Shown here in pieces: positions 46,183 to 58,274 of a stretch of DNA of 64,000 nt (position 1 is the first letter of the stretch; each line of letters starts with the position of its first letter). The DNA is from Methylophilus sp. QUAN (GTDB taxonomy: Bacteria > Pseudomonadota > Gammaproteobacteria > Burkholderiales > Methylophilaceae): contig NZ_JADKYT010000002.1 of NCBI RefSeq assembly GCF_015354445.1, positions 620,001 to 684,000 on the forward strand, written 5' to 3'. The translations under genes and the position numbers were made by a program. The notes under the pieces were generated by a model. The model did no database searches and was not told the origin of the DNA. It was given only the letters and a program-made list of their open reading frames with translations.

Positions 46183-47589
46183 ATGACGGCAGTTAAAAAT
46201 GTAAAGTGGGTTGCAGTTGCTCAAGCTGCAAAAATTATATCTCAATTGGCCAATATTTTTGTATTAGCCAGGATACTACCCCCCTCCGATTATGGCGTGA
46301 TGGCAATTGCAACTGTAGCATCCAACTTGGCGCTACTCATTCGAGATATGGGAACAGCATCAAACGTTATCCAAAAGTCAACGATTGACCATCCAACCAT
46401 TAATGCTGTGTTTTGGCTCAATGTAGTGATGGGGTTAAGTATATGCATGTTGTTAGTCTTATTCGCACCATATTTAGGCTCTGTTTTCCGAAGTCATGAA
46501 TTAACATTTGTATTATGGATCATTGCACCAACTTTTCTTATTTCCAGTAGCTCAGCGATTCATCAAGCGCTATTGGAACGAGAGTCAAAATTTAAACTCA
46601 TCGCAGGTATTGAGGGATTTGGCGCACTACTTGCAATTACAGTTTCAATTACTGCGGCGTTGTTCGGATTTGGCGTTTATAGCTTAGCATTTCAAGTTCT
46701 TGTTCAAGCACTAAGTGTCACGTTGTTATTATGGTACTTCGCTTCTTGGATGCCAACATTCAACCCTCAGTTCTCTAAGCTCAAAGAACTCATGCATTTT
46801 TCTGCCAATATGGCGGGTTATCAAATGGTCAGCTTTGCCTTTAGAAATGCTGATGCAATTATTATTGGACGCTTCCTAAATAGTGCATTGCTCGGTGTTT
46901 ACTCAATGGCATACAAGATTATGTTATTTCCAATCCAAAATATTTCCTGGATTACAACACGAGCAATTTTTCCATTGCTAAGTCGAGCTCAGGATAATAT
47001 GGATGAGGTTCGACGATTATATTTAAGTGCGATCATGGGTGTTTCATTCTTAACCGCCCCTTTAATGATGCTATTGTTTGTGACTCGTGTAGATTTTATT
47101 CAACTCGCGTTAGGGGAAAAATGGAATTTAATTCCTGGACTTCTAACCTATATGACCGCGATTGGCTATTTACAAGCCATTAGCGGCACTACTGGACCAG
47201 TCTTTATGGCGTTGGGTAAAACATCATTTCTCTTTAAATTTGGAATTTTTGGTGCACTACTACATATCCTATTGTTTGTTTTTGGTGCTAAATTCGGCAT
47301 TGTTGAGGTCGTTCAATGCTATTTACTTGCTTGTCTAATAGTCACATTACTCACATTTTACTTTGCCCATAAGACAATTAATTTATCACTTAAGGAAATG
47401 CTGCCATCGATAGGGTGGAGTTTGGTTTGTTCAATTTTCTCGGGACTGATATCGCTGCATTTAATGAGCATGTTAATTGAGTCTCCTACTTTAGTTAGAT
47501 TCATAATTGTGACTTTGGTATTTTTATTGCTTTATTTGGCTATGATATTCAAATTAAGCCCAGACCATTTTAGGTTTGTCAAAAGGTAA
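46183..47589 (+). CDS. Wzx-like polysaccharide flippase
   Basis: 468 aa with about 12-14 membrane helices, MATE/MVF-type polysaccharide transporter (WzxC-like). ARILPPSDYGVMAIATV near the N-terminus and LLGVYSMAYKIMLFPIQNI in the middle are typical. It would move the undecaprenyl-linked repeat unit across the inner membrane. Follows epsI by 3 bases, so probably in the same operon. Confidence 0.92.
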   Translation: MTAVKNVKWVAVAQAAKIISQLANIFVLARILPPSDYGVMAIATVASNLALLIRDMGTASNVIQKSTIDHPTINAVFWLNVVMGLSICMLLVLFAPYLGSVFRSHELTFVLWIIAPTFLISSSSAIHQALLERESKFKLIAGIEGFGALLAITVSITAALFGFGVYSLAFQVLVQALSVTLLLWYFASWMPTFNPQFSKLKELMHFSANMAGYQMVSFAFRNADAIIIGRFLNSALLGVYSMAYKIMLFPIQNISWITTRAIFPLLSRAQDNMDEVRRLYLSAIMGVSFLTAPLMMLLFVTRVDFIQLALGEKWNLIPGLLTYMTAIGYLQAISGTTGPVFMALGKTSFLFKFGIFGALLHILLFVFGAKFGIVEVVQCYLLACLIVTLLTFYFAHKTINLSLKEMLPSIGWSLVCSIFSGLISLHLMSMLIESPTLVRFIIVTLVFLLLYLAMIFKLSPDHFRFVKR

Positions 47590-47598
47590 CTGTGTCTT

Positions 47599-49775
<2,177 letters not shown>

Positions 49776-49788
49776 GTAGCTACTTAGT

Positions 49789-51066
49789 ATGCAACAGAAG
49801 ATTATCATTGTCATACCGGCAAGGTATGCGTCTACACGTTTCCCGGCTAAACCGTTGGCAATGCTATTGGGTAAGCCTATGGTTCAGCATGTATATGAGC
49901 GCGCTAAGCAGGTGCAAGGTATTGCTGACGTTGTCGTGGCTACTGACGATGCTCGCATTCTTGAAGCTGTGGAGCAATTTGGCGGTAAAGCAATGATGAC
50001 TTCTGAGCATCACCAATCAGGCACCGACCGTTTAATTGAGGTCATGAAAGCATACCCTGCAGATGCTTACATTAACGTTCAAGGTGATGAGCCCCTTATT
50101 CGCCCAGAGGATATTGCCTTGCTGGTGGCTCAGCTTGGCCTGCCTGAAACACAAGTGGCAACTTTATGTCATGCCATTCATGCTGAAGAGGCAAAAAATC
50201 CTAATTTTGTGAAAGTGGTTTTAAATCAGCACAAGCAAGCATTGTATTTTAGCCGCTCACCAATCCCATATCCGCGTAATGCAGAGCACGCCACTTATTA
50301 CAAACATGTGGGTGTTTATGCTTATAAAAAACAGGTGCTTGAGCGTTTTTATGAGCTACCGTTCTCCGGCCTGGAAAATGCAGAGTCATTAGAGCAATTA
50401 CGCTTGCTTGAAGCGGGCATCCCCATACAGGCATTAACGGTAGAGGAGACCGGCCCTGGGGTCGATACTCCCCAAGACCTCAAGACAGTGGAAGCAATGC
50501 TTACCGGGCAAAGTGTAGCCCTTCCAGAAAACCCATTGGCAAAAATCAAATTGGTGATTACCGATGTTGATGGGGTGCTCACTGACGGCGGGCTGTACTA
50601 CACCCAGGATGGTGAGTTTATCAAACGCTTCCATGTACGTGATGGCCTAGGCATTCGCATGTTGATCGAATTAGGTGTTCAAGTAGCTGTGGTTTCTGGC
50701 CGCGATTCTGCCGTACTGAGAAAACGTATTGCAGACCTTGGCATTACACGCTTCAAGCTTGGCGTAAAGGACAAGTTCCAAGCGTGTAACGACCTTATGC
50801 AAGACTGCGGTGTCACCAAACACGAGACAGCAACATTGGGCGATGACTCGATAGATTTACCCGCCTTCAAGGCCTGTGGCGTCTGTTTTGCAGTAGGAGA
50901 TGCTGCCGAGTATGTGAAACAGCATGCAACCCATGTATTGAAGTTAAGCGGTGGCCACGGTGCATTCAGGGAGGCCAGCGATGCAATATTGGTCGCCAAA
51001 GGGCTTTATGAGGTGCTTTCCACCACAGATGGTTATGCAAAGATCATGGACATGATGGTGCAATAA
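49789..51066 (+). CDS. Fused CMP-Kdo synthetase (KdsB) and Kdo 8-P phosphatase (KdsC)
   Basis: 425 aa in one open frame. Residues 1-245 are KdsB: IPARYASTRFPAKPLAMLLG, SGTDRLIEV, INVQGDEPLI, PYPRN and EQLRLLEAG. Residues about 250-425 are KdsC, a C0-type HAD phosphatase: VITDVDGVLTDGG (catalytic Asp259 and Asp261), VVSGRDSAVL, KDKFQACNDLM, TLGDDSIDLPAFK, and the C-terminal SGGHGAFREASD. Both halves keep their catalytic residues. The two steps are consecutive in the pathway (dephosphorylation, then activation), so the fusion makes a bifunctional enzyme. Confidence 0.95.
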   Translation: MQQKIIIVIPARYASTRFPAKPLAMLLGKPMVQHVYERAKQVQGIADVVVATDDARILEAVEQFGGKAMMTSEHHQSGTDRLIEVMKAYPADAYINVQGDEPLIRPEDIALLVAQLGLPETQVATLCHAIHAEEAKNPNFVKVVLNQHKQALYFSRSPIPYPRNAEHATYYKHVGVYAYKKQVLERFYELPFSGLENAESLEQLRLLEAGIPIQALTVEETGPGVDTPQDLKTVEAMLTGQSVALPENPLAKIKLVITDVDGVLTDGGLYYTQDGEFIKRFHVRDGLGIRMLIELGVQVAVVSGRDSAVLRKRIADLGITRFKLGVKDKFQACNDLMQDCGVTKHETATLGDDSIDLPAFKACGVCFAVGDAAEYVKQHATHVLKLSGGHGAFREASDAILVAKGLYEVLSTTDGYAKIMDMMVQ

Positions 51067-51105
51067 CCCAAGCGTAATTTTCAACTTTAAAAGCCGATCG
51101 TTAGT

Positions 51106-52077
51106 ATGAATAAATTATTACCTACAGCCGCCAGCGAGTCCTATATTCTGGAAATTGCCCAAACGGTCTTTAACACAGAGATCGAAAGCTTGCAGCAGAT
51201 CGCCAGCGAACTGGATGCTGAGTTTGCCAAAGCAGTGCAATTGGTGCTGGAAAGCAGTGGTCGATTCATTATTATCGGCATGGGTAAGTCGGGCATTATT
51301 GGCAAAAAAATTGCAGCGACACTGGCCTCCACTGGTACGGCTTCTTTTTATGTGCACCCTGGTGAAGCATTTCATGGTGATTTGGGCATGATCCAGCCAG
51401 GTGATGTGACATTATTAATTTCTAATAGTGGCGAGACCGAAGAGCTCATTAGAATCATCCCGTTTTTAACTTGGCAAAAAAACAAAATGATTGCCCTCAC
51501 CGGGAATCCACAATCTACGCTGGCACGTAATGCACATGCTGTTTTAAACATCGCGGTTGCGAAAGAGGCTTGCAATAACAACCTGGCCCCCACAAGCTCG
51601 ACGACAGCGACACTCGTCATGGGCGATGCCTTGGCCGTCACCTTGTCGACCCTGAAACAATTTATGCCTGAAGACTTTGCCCGCTTTCACCCGGGTGGCA
51701 GCTTGGGCAGGAAGCTACTCACAAAAGTGCATGAAGTCATGCGCAGCAAAGATTTACCGATTTGCGGATCGGATGCCAGCTTTAGGGATGTTGTTTCTGT
51801 AATGAATCAAGGCCGGTTGGGTTTGGCAATTATTATTGATAATGATCAATTGCAGGGGATCATTACTGATGGTGACTTACGCAGGGCGCTCAACAACTTC
51901 GACAACCCAATTCTGCTAAAAGCCGCAGAATTCATGACAACATCACCTAAAACGATTAATCAGGATGAAATGTTTTCTGTTGCTGAGGAAATTATGCAAG
52001 TCCATAAAATCAACTCGATGGTAGTTTTAAACGAAAAACGAACCGTATGTGGAATATTACAAATCTATAATTTTTAA
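51106..52077 (+). CDS. kdsD: D-arabinose 5-phosphate isomerase
   Basis: Converts ribulose 5-phosphate to arabinose 5-phosphate, the first dedicated step toward Kdo. 323 aa: SIS domain (about 30-185; GMGKSGIIGKKIAATLASTG, FHGDLGMI, SNSGETEEL) and two CBS domains (VHEVMRSKDLPICG and AAEFMTTSPKTI). C-terminal end NSMVVLNEKRTVCGILQIYNF. Could be a KpsF-type paralog given the capsule-like context. Follows the KdsBC fusion by 39 bases. Confidence 0.96.
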   Translation: MNKLLPTAASESYILEIAQTVFNTEIESLQQIASELDAEFAKAVQLVLESSGRFIIIGMGKSGIIGKKIAATLASTGTASFYVHPGEAFHGDLGMIQPGDVTLLISNSGETEELIRIIPFLTWQKNKMIALTGNPQSTLARNAHAVLNIAVAKEACNNNLAPTSSTTATLVMGDALAVTLSTLKQFMPEDFARFHPGGSLGRKLLTKVHEVMRSKDLPICGSDASFRDVVSVMNQGRLGLAIIIDNDQLQGIITDGDLRRALNNFDNPILLKAAEFMTTSPKTINQDEMFSVAEEIMQVHKINSMVVLNEKRTVCGILQIYNF

Positions 52078-52082
52078 TCTAC

Positions 52083-53111
52083 ATGAACTCTTTTACATCA
52101 CCCAATCAACTCTTAGCATACCGACCATGGCTTGACGGTCTTAGGGCGGTTGCCATTATATTAGTCTTTTTAGAGCATACAAATAAATTCAAATCCTATC
52201 CCTTGGGACCAATTGGTGTTGGTTTATTTTTTGCGCTATCAGGTTATTTAATCTCTGGTCTATTGCTTAGCGAGCTTAATAAGAGCGGACAGATTAATCT
52301 ACTTAGTTTTTATATGAAACGCTTGGGGCGCCTCATGCCAGGTCTTTTCCTCAGTGTTTTCGTTTGTTCTTTGATATTTATATTGCTACACATGAAGAGA
52401 GATGCCTTTAATGGTATTTTTGCGCTAACGTATACAACTAATTTTGCTGCAATTTATTACGGACATCATTTATCAGGTTTTGGTCATACTTGGTCGCTGG
52501 CTGTTGAAGAGCATTTTTACATTATCTGGCCTCTATTAATGGGCTATCTTTTCTCAAGATTTAAGCTGAAAGGGTTGTTAATAGGGTCATTAAGTGCTTC
52601 TTTATTCGTACTAGTTTGGCGATTTTTCTTAGACCAGATCGGTATCAATAAAATAGTGTTTTATTTGGGAACAATAGAGCGATTAGACGCAATTATGTAT
52701 GGCTGCTTTGTAATGTTTTTGCTTCACGATGGCTGGAAACCTAAAATTGGTCACCTATTGATTGGTATTTTATTGATGGCGCTATATGCATTTAAGCAGG
52801 TACCCTTGCCCAATGTGCTTAACTCGACAGTAATCGGTATTAGCGGAGCACTAATTGTTTGCTCTATTGACTCTCGTGTGATCCCAATTGTAAATGATGT
52901 GCTGTCAAGCAAGATAATGGTTACATTAGGTTTATTATCTTATAGCTTATACCTTTGGCACTTGCCGATTTTTAAGATTGTTGACACATTTATTAGCCCA
53001 TCTTGGATAAATATTCTAGTATCAATAGCTATTACTTCAATAGTTGCTTGTGTATCTTATTTCTATTTTGAAATGCCGTTAAGAGGCTATTTTAGAAGAA
53101 AATATAGTTAA
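52083..53111 (+). CDS. Acyltransferase 3 family membrane protein (OafA-like), first copy
   Basis: 342 aa with about ten helices. RPWLDGLRAVAIILVFLEH is the family opening with the catalytic His region, and FFALSGYLISGLLL plus RLGRLMPG and GFGHTWSLAVEEHFYIIWP are further signatures. Predicted to O-acylate, most likely O-acetylate, a sugar of the polymer or its lipid-linked unit. It starts 5 bases after kdsD, and here base composition turns clearly A+T-rich. Confidence 0.92.
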   Translation: MNSFTSPNQLLAYRPWLDGLRAVAIILVFLEHTNKFKSYPLGPIGVGLFFALSGYLISGLLLSELNKSGQINLLSFYMKRLGRLMPGLFLSVFVCSLIFILLHMKRDAFNGIFALTYTTNFAAIYYGHHLSGFGHTWSLAVEEHFYIIWPLLMGYLFSRFKLKGLLIGSLSASLFVLVWRFFLDQIGINKIVFYLGTIERLDAIMYGCFVMFLLHDGWKPKIGHLLIGILLMALYAFKQVPLPNVLNSTVIGISGALIVCSIDSRVIPIVNDVLSSKIMVTLGLLSYSLYLWHLPIFKIVDTFISPSWINILVSIAITSIVACVSYFYFEMPLRGYFRRKYS

Positions 53112-53138
53112 TGCTAAGCATGTTTAAAGGTTACAACT

Positions 53139-54536
53139 GTGACACAGACTCTAATGAGAAATAAGAATAAATATATACTCTTTTTGCTAGCGATACTTTC
53201 TGCCTTTTTTTTCGGCTTAGTATCTCTTGTTTTAGTCAATCTTGTTGGTGAAAAGTATGTATACCTAGTAAGTTTGCCATTGGCTTTCAGTCTTTGCATG
53301 TTTTTTATGCTAAACAGACAGCTATTTTTCTTGGTTGTTGTTTTAAGTCGAGCCTCATTAGACTCTGCATTTGACGCAATCAAGTTTGGTAGTTTTGGGC
53401 TCGGCGCTGTACTTAACGCATTAATAATATTAATTGCGATATTAACTGTACTGGAGAAACCAGTTAATTTAGATTTGAAGTCGAGAAAAATATTGCTTGC
53501 TTGGTCAATGTTTCTAGCTATATCGTTTATCTCGATTTTCTACGCCCCTTCATTATTAGCTAGCTCAAAAGTATTTCTGATTCTACTGTCATATGCTTCT
53601 ATGTTTTATTTAGGGCTATCTTCAGTTAGAAATAAGGCTGACTTTGGCAAATGGATAAGCATTGTTGTTTACTCATCAATAATTCCTGTACTTTGGGGTA
53701 TTTACTCCATCATATTTGGCACTAGTGGATTAAGATTCAATATTATTGAGGGCTTTCGCTTACAAAGTACATTTAATCATCCAAACTCGCTGTCATTTTA
53801 TTTTGTTTTGATTATTAGTATTTGTTTTTACCTGTTCAAGACAAAACCAGAATATCTTAGCCCTAAAATTAGAACTCTAATTCCTTTGTACATAATTATT
53901 CTTCTTGGCTTGCTCATAATGACAAAGACAAGAGCGGCATGGGCTGCATGTTATTTGTTCTTCTTCTCATATGCCGTGCTTTACGAACGAAAATATCTTT
54001 TTATAGTTTTAACGGCTCCATTCGTTGCTCTACTAATTCCGGAGGTCCAAGAGCGTATGGTGGACCTGCAAAGTGGTAATGATTTTGGATCCACAGGTTA
54101 TGAGCGTTTAAATTCGTATGCTTGGAGAAAGAAGTATTGGCTTGACGCTTTAACTTGGATGTCTAAAACACATTACTTAACTGGCTATGGGCTTCATAGT
54201 TTTCTAGATCACTCAACGCAATTCGGCATGGGGAACGCTTTTAATAAGCAAAAAATAGGGATCAATGCACATAGTGTTTATGTTTTATTAATTTTTGAAT
54301 TAGGGTTTTTAGGGCTACTCGCATTTTTATACATTATTTACTCAAAGCTGAAAGCTCTTATTGGTCTTTATCAATATGAAAAACTATTAATATTTACAGT
54401 CATTGTTATTCTCGTAGAGTATTTATTTGAATGTTATTCAGACAACATGTTGGACTATTTAAATTTCGACTGGTATCTCTGGTTTGTTGTAGGCCTCACT
54501 CTTTCATATGTGAACCTGCGAAAATCAACAGCTTAA
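53139..54536 (+). CDS. O-antigen ligase/polymerase-like membrane protein
   Basis: 465 aa, about 12 helices, GTG start. A large periplasmic loop in the second half holds FRLQSTFNHPNSLSFY and GYGLHSFLDHSTQFG, the Wzy/WaaL (PF04932) pattern of a proline-asparagine motif and a late histidine. It may polymerise the repeat unit (Wzy role, needed with the Wzx- and Wzz-like proteins here) or ligate it to an acceptor. The Wzy role is more likely from context. Confidence 0.85.
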   Translation: MTQTLMRNKNKYILFLLAILSAFFFGLVSLVLVNLVGEKYVYLVSLPLAFSLCMFFMLNRQLFFLVVVLSRASLDSAFDAIKFGSFGLGAVLNALIILIAILTVLEKPVNLDLKSRKILLAWSMFLAISFISIFYAPSLLASSKVFLILLSYASMFYLGLSSVRNKADFGKWISIVVYSSIIPVLWGIYSIIFGTSGLRFNIIEGFRLQSTFNHPNSLSFYFVLIISICFYLFKTKPEYLSPKIRTLIPLYIIILLGLLIMTKTRAAWAACYLFFFSYAVLYERKYLFIVLTAPFVALLIPEVQERMVDLQSGNDFGSTGYERLNSYAWRKKYWLDALTWMSKTHYLTGYGLHSFLDHSTQFGMGNAFNKQKIGINAHSVYVLLIFELGFLGLLAFLYIIYSKLKALIGLYQYEKLLIFTVIVILVEYLFECYSDNMLDYLNFDWYLWFVVGLTLSYVNLRKSTA

Positions 54537-54557
54537 AGCTCATATATTGGACAAAAA

Positions 54558-55085
54558 TTGATAGATAGAGACTTTATTGAAGATTTAAAAAGGTATCCTT
54601 CTAAACCCTTTTTAAAAGAACAGTCGATATGGGCCCTGGCTGTTTATCGCTGGGGAAGGAAAGTTCGTCGCTCTGAATCAATTATATTAAGAAGAGTATT
54701 GACTCCATTCTACTGGCTTGCATTTAGACTTACAGAAACAACGACTGGCGTTAGTCTTCCGCTTGAGGCAGAAATCGGCGCTGGATTAAGAATATGGCAT
54801 TTTGGCAATATATTTATTAACTCGGGTGCGGTAATTGGAAAAAACTGCACACTTAGACAAGGTGTTACAGTAGGTAACAGGCATGACAATGGGCCACTCC
54901 CTATTGTTGGAGATAATGTAAATTTTGGTGCTTATGCACAGATACTAGGTGGCGTTAAAATAGGCAATAACGTAAATATTGCCGCCATGTCAGTTGTGCT
55001 TAGTGATGTTCCTGATAATGCTACGGTTGCAGGCATTCCTGCAAAAGTCTTGAAAATAAACGCTGAAGACGTTAAAAATGGCTAA
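54558..55085 (+). CDS. Left-handed beta-helix acetyltransferase (serine acetyltransferase-like)
   Basis: 175 aa. Hexapeptide repeats build the C-terminal half (IGAGLRIWHFGNIFINSGAVIG, TVGNRHDNGPLPIVGDNV, ILGGVKIGNNVNIAAMS, DVPDNATVAGIPAKVLK). The His/Asp arrangement resembles serine acetyltransferases found in polysaccharide loci, where sugars or amino acids attached to sugars are the probable acceptors. TTG start at 54558 without a strong SD; no ATG lies downstream before conserved sequence. Overlaps the next gene by 8 bases. Confidence 0.86.
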   Translation: MIDRDFIEDLKRYPSKPFLKEQSIWALAVYRWGRKVRRSESIILRRVLTPFYWLAFRLTETTTGVSLPLEAEIGAGLRIWHFGNIFINSGAVIGKNCTLRQGVTVGNRHDNGPLPIVGDNVNFGAYAQILGGVKIGNNVNIAAMSVVLSDVPDNATVAGIPAKVLKINAEDVKNG

Positions 55086-56088
55086 AGTAGATAGATTGTA
55101 CTTTATAGATACCTACAAAGGCATGCTGATTGCGCTTATGGTAATTGGGCACGCAGTCACTGAAGGTAGCTATATATTCCAGTTCATTTATAACTTTCAT
55201 ATGCCAGCCCTCGCTCTTTTGAGTGGCATGCTATTTAGCTCCAAAAACCTATCAACTCCATACTTTACTTTTATTACTCAAAGAGTGCGAAGACTTGTAA
55301 TTCCAGCCATCATAATGGGAGGAATATGTGCTCTGCCATTTCTAGTAAAAGTAATTAGGAATCACGAGCTCATTCAAGAGTTTATGTTCAAGCTTGTAGG
55401 AACCATATCAGGTAACTCTTCGGTTCAATTTAATTTTAATTGTTCGCCGTTATGGTACTTATATGCTCTGTTTTTTGCGGAGGCATTTTTTTATTTTATT
55501 GTAAAGCTTAACAAGCTTATTGCTGGGCTTGTGTTTATTGCAATCATCATTTTTTATATCAATTTTAAACAAGCCGTTATCCCATATTATTTGAATGGAA
55601 TATTTCTATCTGTTCAATTTATACCATGGCTATATATTGGAAGACTGATTGCTGTTTATTTAAAAGGAAATATAACCACCATAGCTCCGGTAGAGAGTAA
55701 AGCAATGTCCGTATTCATTATAGCAAGCCTCTTAATCGTAATAACTCCACTCTTAAATGAGTCAACAATTGTGATGGCTAGAGCTTATTACGGAGAGTTT
55801 GGATACGAAATTGTTGCTCATTTCTTACTAGCATTAATAGGTGCGTGGGTTGCAATGGCTATCGCACACCGCATCGGCGACAATAAACTATTCACATTTA
55901 TTGGGTATCGTACTTTACCGTTTGTTGGCTTTAATTACCTAGTGCATGGATACACTAGCAGACTTGCTTTTAATCCCATCATTACTGGCTTGGTAGATAT
56001 TTTTGTATTGTTAGTAATTGTGTATATGTTAGATAAAGTGCCATATGTATCTAGATTAATTAATGGATATCCTTTAAAAAACAAATGA
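55078..56088 (+). CDS. Acyltransferase 3 family membrane protein (fucose O-acetylase-like), second copy
   Basis: 336 aa, about ten helices. RLYFIDTYKGMLIALMVIGH is the N-terminal signature with the key His, and FIYNFHMPALALLSGMLF follows. It resembles the short fucose 4-O-acetylase-type branch of the family, different from the two OafA-like copies on either side. It overlaps its upstream neighbour by 8 bases and the downstream gene by 4, so it is tightly coupled to both. Confidence 0.88.
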   Translation: MAKVDRLYFIDTYKGMLIALMVIGHAVTEGSYIFQFIYNFHMPALALLSGMLFSSKNLSTPYFTFITQRVRRLVIPAIIMGGICALPFLVKVIRNHELIQEFMFKLVGTISGNSSVQFNFNCSPLWYLYALFFAEAFFYFIVKLNKLIAGLVFIAIIIFYINFKQAVIPYYLNGIFLSVQFIPWLYIGRLIAVYLKGNITTIAPVESKAMSVFIIASLLIVITPLLNESTIVMARAYYGEFGYEIVAHFLLALIGAWVAMAIAHRIGDNKLFTFIGYRTLPFVGFNYLVHGYTSRLAFNPIITGLVDIFVLLVIVYMLDKVPYVSRLINGYPLKNK

Positions 56089-57038
56089 AGTTTTTAATTA
56101 CAGGTTGTAATGGGTTTATTGGATCAAAGCTTACAAAAAAACTATGTGAATCTGGCCATGAAGTAGTGGGTTTAGACACTCGTTCGGTTTTATGTGATCT
56201 TAATCAACTGTCCAATTTTAGTTTTCTAGAGTTGGATATTGAAGTTGATGAAATTCCAGACTTGGCCTTACTTAAAATTGATGGCGTAATTCATCTTGCT
56301 GTGTCCATGAGTCCAAAGTCAAGTGAGTCATTTGAGCGCTTGCTTTTGGGAACAAATCGCTTACTACAAGCTATGCAGGATGCAAAAACACCACGACTAT
56401 TAGGGATGAGTAGCCTTTCCGTACTTGATTTTGAGAGCTTAGAGGCTGGTGGTTTAGTAGATGAAAACATCCGTCGATGTAATCAATATAGACGCATGGG
56501 TAAATATGCCGCACTAAAGTCCATGCAAGAGGCAGCCTTTATTTGCTACGCTAAAAACTATTGGGCAAGCGTAGTAATAACAAGGCCTGGGTTGGTTTAT
56601 GAGAGTGAAAAACTAAATAATGCCTACGCTGGTATCGTTAAACAAAACAGTGCCATTATTATCAAAAATGGTGGACAGATTCCAGTTGTCGAAGTTAACT
56701 CCTTAATTGAAGGCCTTTTGGCAGCAGCTAATCAACCTCTAAAGTCAGCAAGTTACTTTTGTGTGAACTTTGTGGAGGATGATTTACCTAGCCAATCCGA
56801 CTATATTGCACGGTTACGTGACTATAATCTCTTACCCCAAAAATATTTTTCTATTAATTGGCGTTTTTTTAATTTGTTTGTGCAACAGACGTATCGCTTA
56901 TTTAAGCTCTTACAGCTCGAGCAACATTTGCCGAGTTTATTTATGCCTCAAGCATTCGCAACCCGACTAAAACCTTTCGTTTACTCCAATCAGGTGGCCA
57001 AAAGCCTACTAGGTTGGAAGCCTAATAAATTCAAGTAA
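56085..57038 (+). CDS. NAD-dependent epimerase/dehydratase (extended SDR)
   Basis: 317 aa. Rossmann loop ITGCNGFIGSKLTKKL at the N-terminus, LDIEVDE, a serine in MSSLSVLDF, and the YxxxK pair in GKYAALKSMQE. The substrate is likely a nucleotide-sugar or a lipid-linked sugar; WbpP/GalE/WecB-type function cannot be resolved. Lies between acyltransferase and glycosyltransferase genes, coupled by ATGA to the former. Confidence 0.88.
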   Translation: MKFLITGCNGFIGSKLTKKLCESGHEVVGLDTRSVLCDLNQLSNFSFLELDIEVDEIPDLALLKIDGVIHLAVSMSPKSSESFERLLLGTNRLLQAMQDAKTPRLLGMSSLSVLDFESLEAGGLVDENIRRCNQYRRMGKYAALKSMQEAAFICYAKNYWASVVITRPGLVYESEKLNNAYAGIVKQNSAIIIKNGGQIPVVEVNSLIEGLLAAANQPLKSASYFCVNFVEDDLPSQSDYIARLRDYNLLPQKYFSINWRFFNLFVQQTYRLFKLLQLEQHLPSLFMPQAFATRLKPFVYSNQVAKSLLGWKPNKFK

Positions 57039-57053
57039 TTAAGAAAAGCTGAT

Positions 57054-58274
57054 ATGAGAATAGCTTATTTTACCAGCGCTTATCCTCGAGCCACTGATAC
57101 GTTTATCCAGCGCGAGGTTTTACATTTAAGACATCAAGGACATGATGTTTTGACTTATGCATTACGCAAACCCGGCATAGATCACAATGTCAGTAATCTG
57201 GTTAAATCTGAGCGAGAAAATACACACTATCTTTTGCCGGCAAATCCGTTGGCGCTTATTGGATTAAATATCAGGTGGTTATTCACTCAACCTGGGAAGT
57301 ATTTTAATGCACTCAATCTGGCATTAAGAACATCGCGTGCAGGTTTGAAAGGTTGGCTATTCCAGCTATTTTATTTTCAAGAAGCCTTATTGCTTGCACA
57401 GTCATTGCTTATTAATAAGATTTCTCATTTACATAATCACTTTGGCGATAGCAGTGGCACAGTGAGTATGCTTGCTGGAAAGTTAAGTGATATTCCATAT
57501 AGCGTTACTATTCATGGCCCGCATATTTTCTTTGAGCCGCAAGAGTGGGCTTTACGTGAAAAAGTTAAACACTCGGCCTTTATTGTTTGCATCAGCCACT
57601 ATTGCAAAAGCCAAGTGATGCTTTTCTCTGATCAGGCTGATTGGCATAAGTTAAAAATCGTACATTGTGGCGTAGATATTTCAGAATATGTGTTTGCGCC
57701 TAAAGCCAATCCTGGTGAGGATAAGCCCGTCAATATGCTATATGTTGGGCGCCTGGCAGGTGAGAAGGGCGTGCCGATTTTATTGCAAAGTTTGGTTGAA
57801 CTAAAAAATCAAGGCTTGCAATTCCACTTAACCCTGTATGGTGATGGTGCTGACCGTAAACTGCTGGAGCAACTGGTATCTAGCCACGGTTTAAATGTAT
57901 ATGTCACCTTTGCTGGCTTTGCAGATCAACAAACGATCCGTAATGCTTTAACCAATAGTGATCTCTTCATTCTGCCAAGTTTTGCAGAAGGCGTTCCCGT
58001 ATCTTTAATGGAGTCTATGGCAATCGGTGTGCCTGTGATTGGTACGTATGTTGGTGGCGTTGTTGAGCTCATCACACCAGAATACTCTGGCTTGGTCGTG
58101 TCGCCTTCAGATATTGATGGCTTAAGTACGGCAATTAAAAAATATATAAATGACGCTGAATTTAGATCCAGAGTCAGTCAAAATGCCCGTAAAAAAATTG
58201 AGCAAGACTTTAACTTACAAATTGAGCTGACAAAACTGGAAACACTGTTTACGGATGGTACAGCTCATGATTAA
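57054..58274 (+). CDS. Glycosyltransferase family 4 protein
   Basis: 406 aa, GT-B fold. N-terminal acceptor half (MRIAYFTSAYPRATDTFIQREVLHL, similar to WcaL/AmsK-type transferases), then the GT1 donor domain with LLYVGRLAGEKGVPILL and FILPSFAEGVPVSLMESMA, the E-x7-E region. The linkage it makes in the polysaccharide is unknown. It overlaps the next coding region by a few bases. Confidence 0.92.
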   Translation: MRIAYFTSAYPRATDTFIQREVLHLRHQGHDVLTYALRKPGIDHNVSNLVKSERENTHYLLPANPLALIGLNIRWLFTQPGKYFNALNLALRTSRAGLKGWLFQLFYFQEALLLAQSLLINKISHLHNHFGDSSGTVSMLAGKLSDIPYSVTIHGPHIFFEPQEWALREKVKHSAFIVCISHYCKSQVMLFSDQADWHKLKIVHCGVDISEYVFAPKANPGEDKPVNMLYVGRLAGEKGVPILLQSLVELKNQGLQFHLTLYGDGADRKLLEQLVSSHGLNVYVTFAGFADQQTIRNALTNSDLFILPSFAEGVPVSLMESMAIGVPVIGTYVGGVVELITPEYSGLVVSPSDIDGLSTAIKKYINDAEFRSRVSQNARKKIEQDFNLQIELTKLETLFTDGTAHD

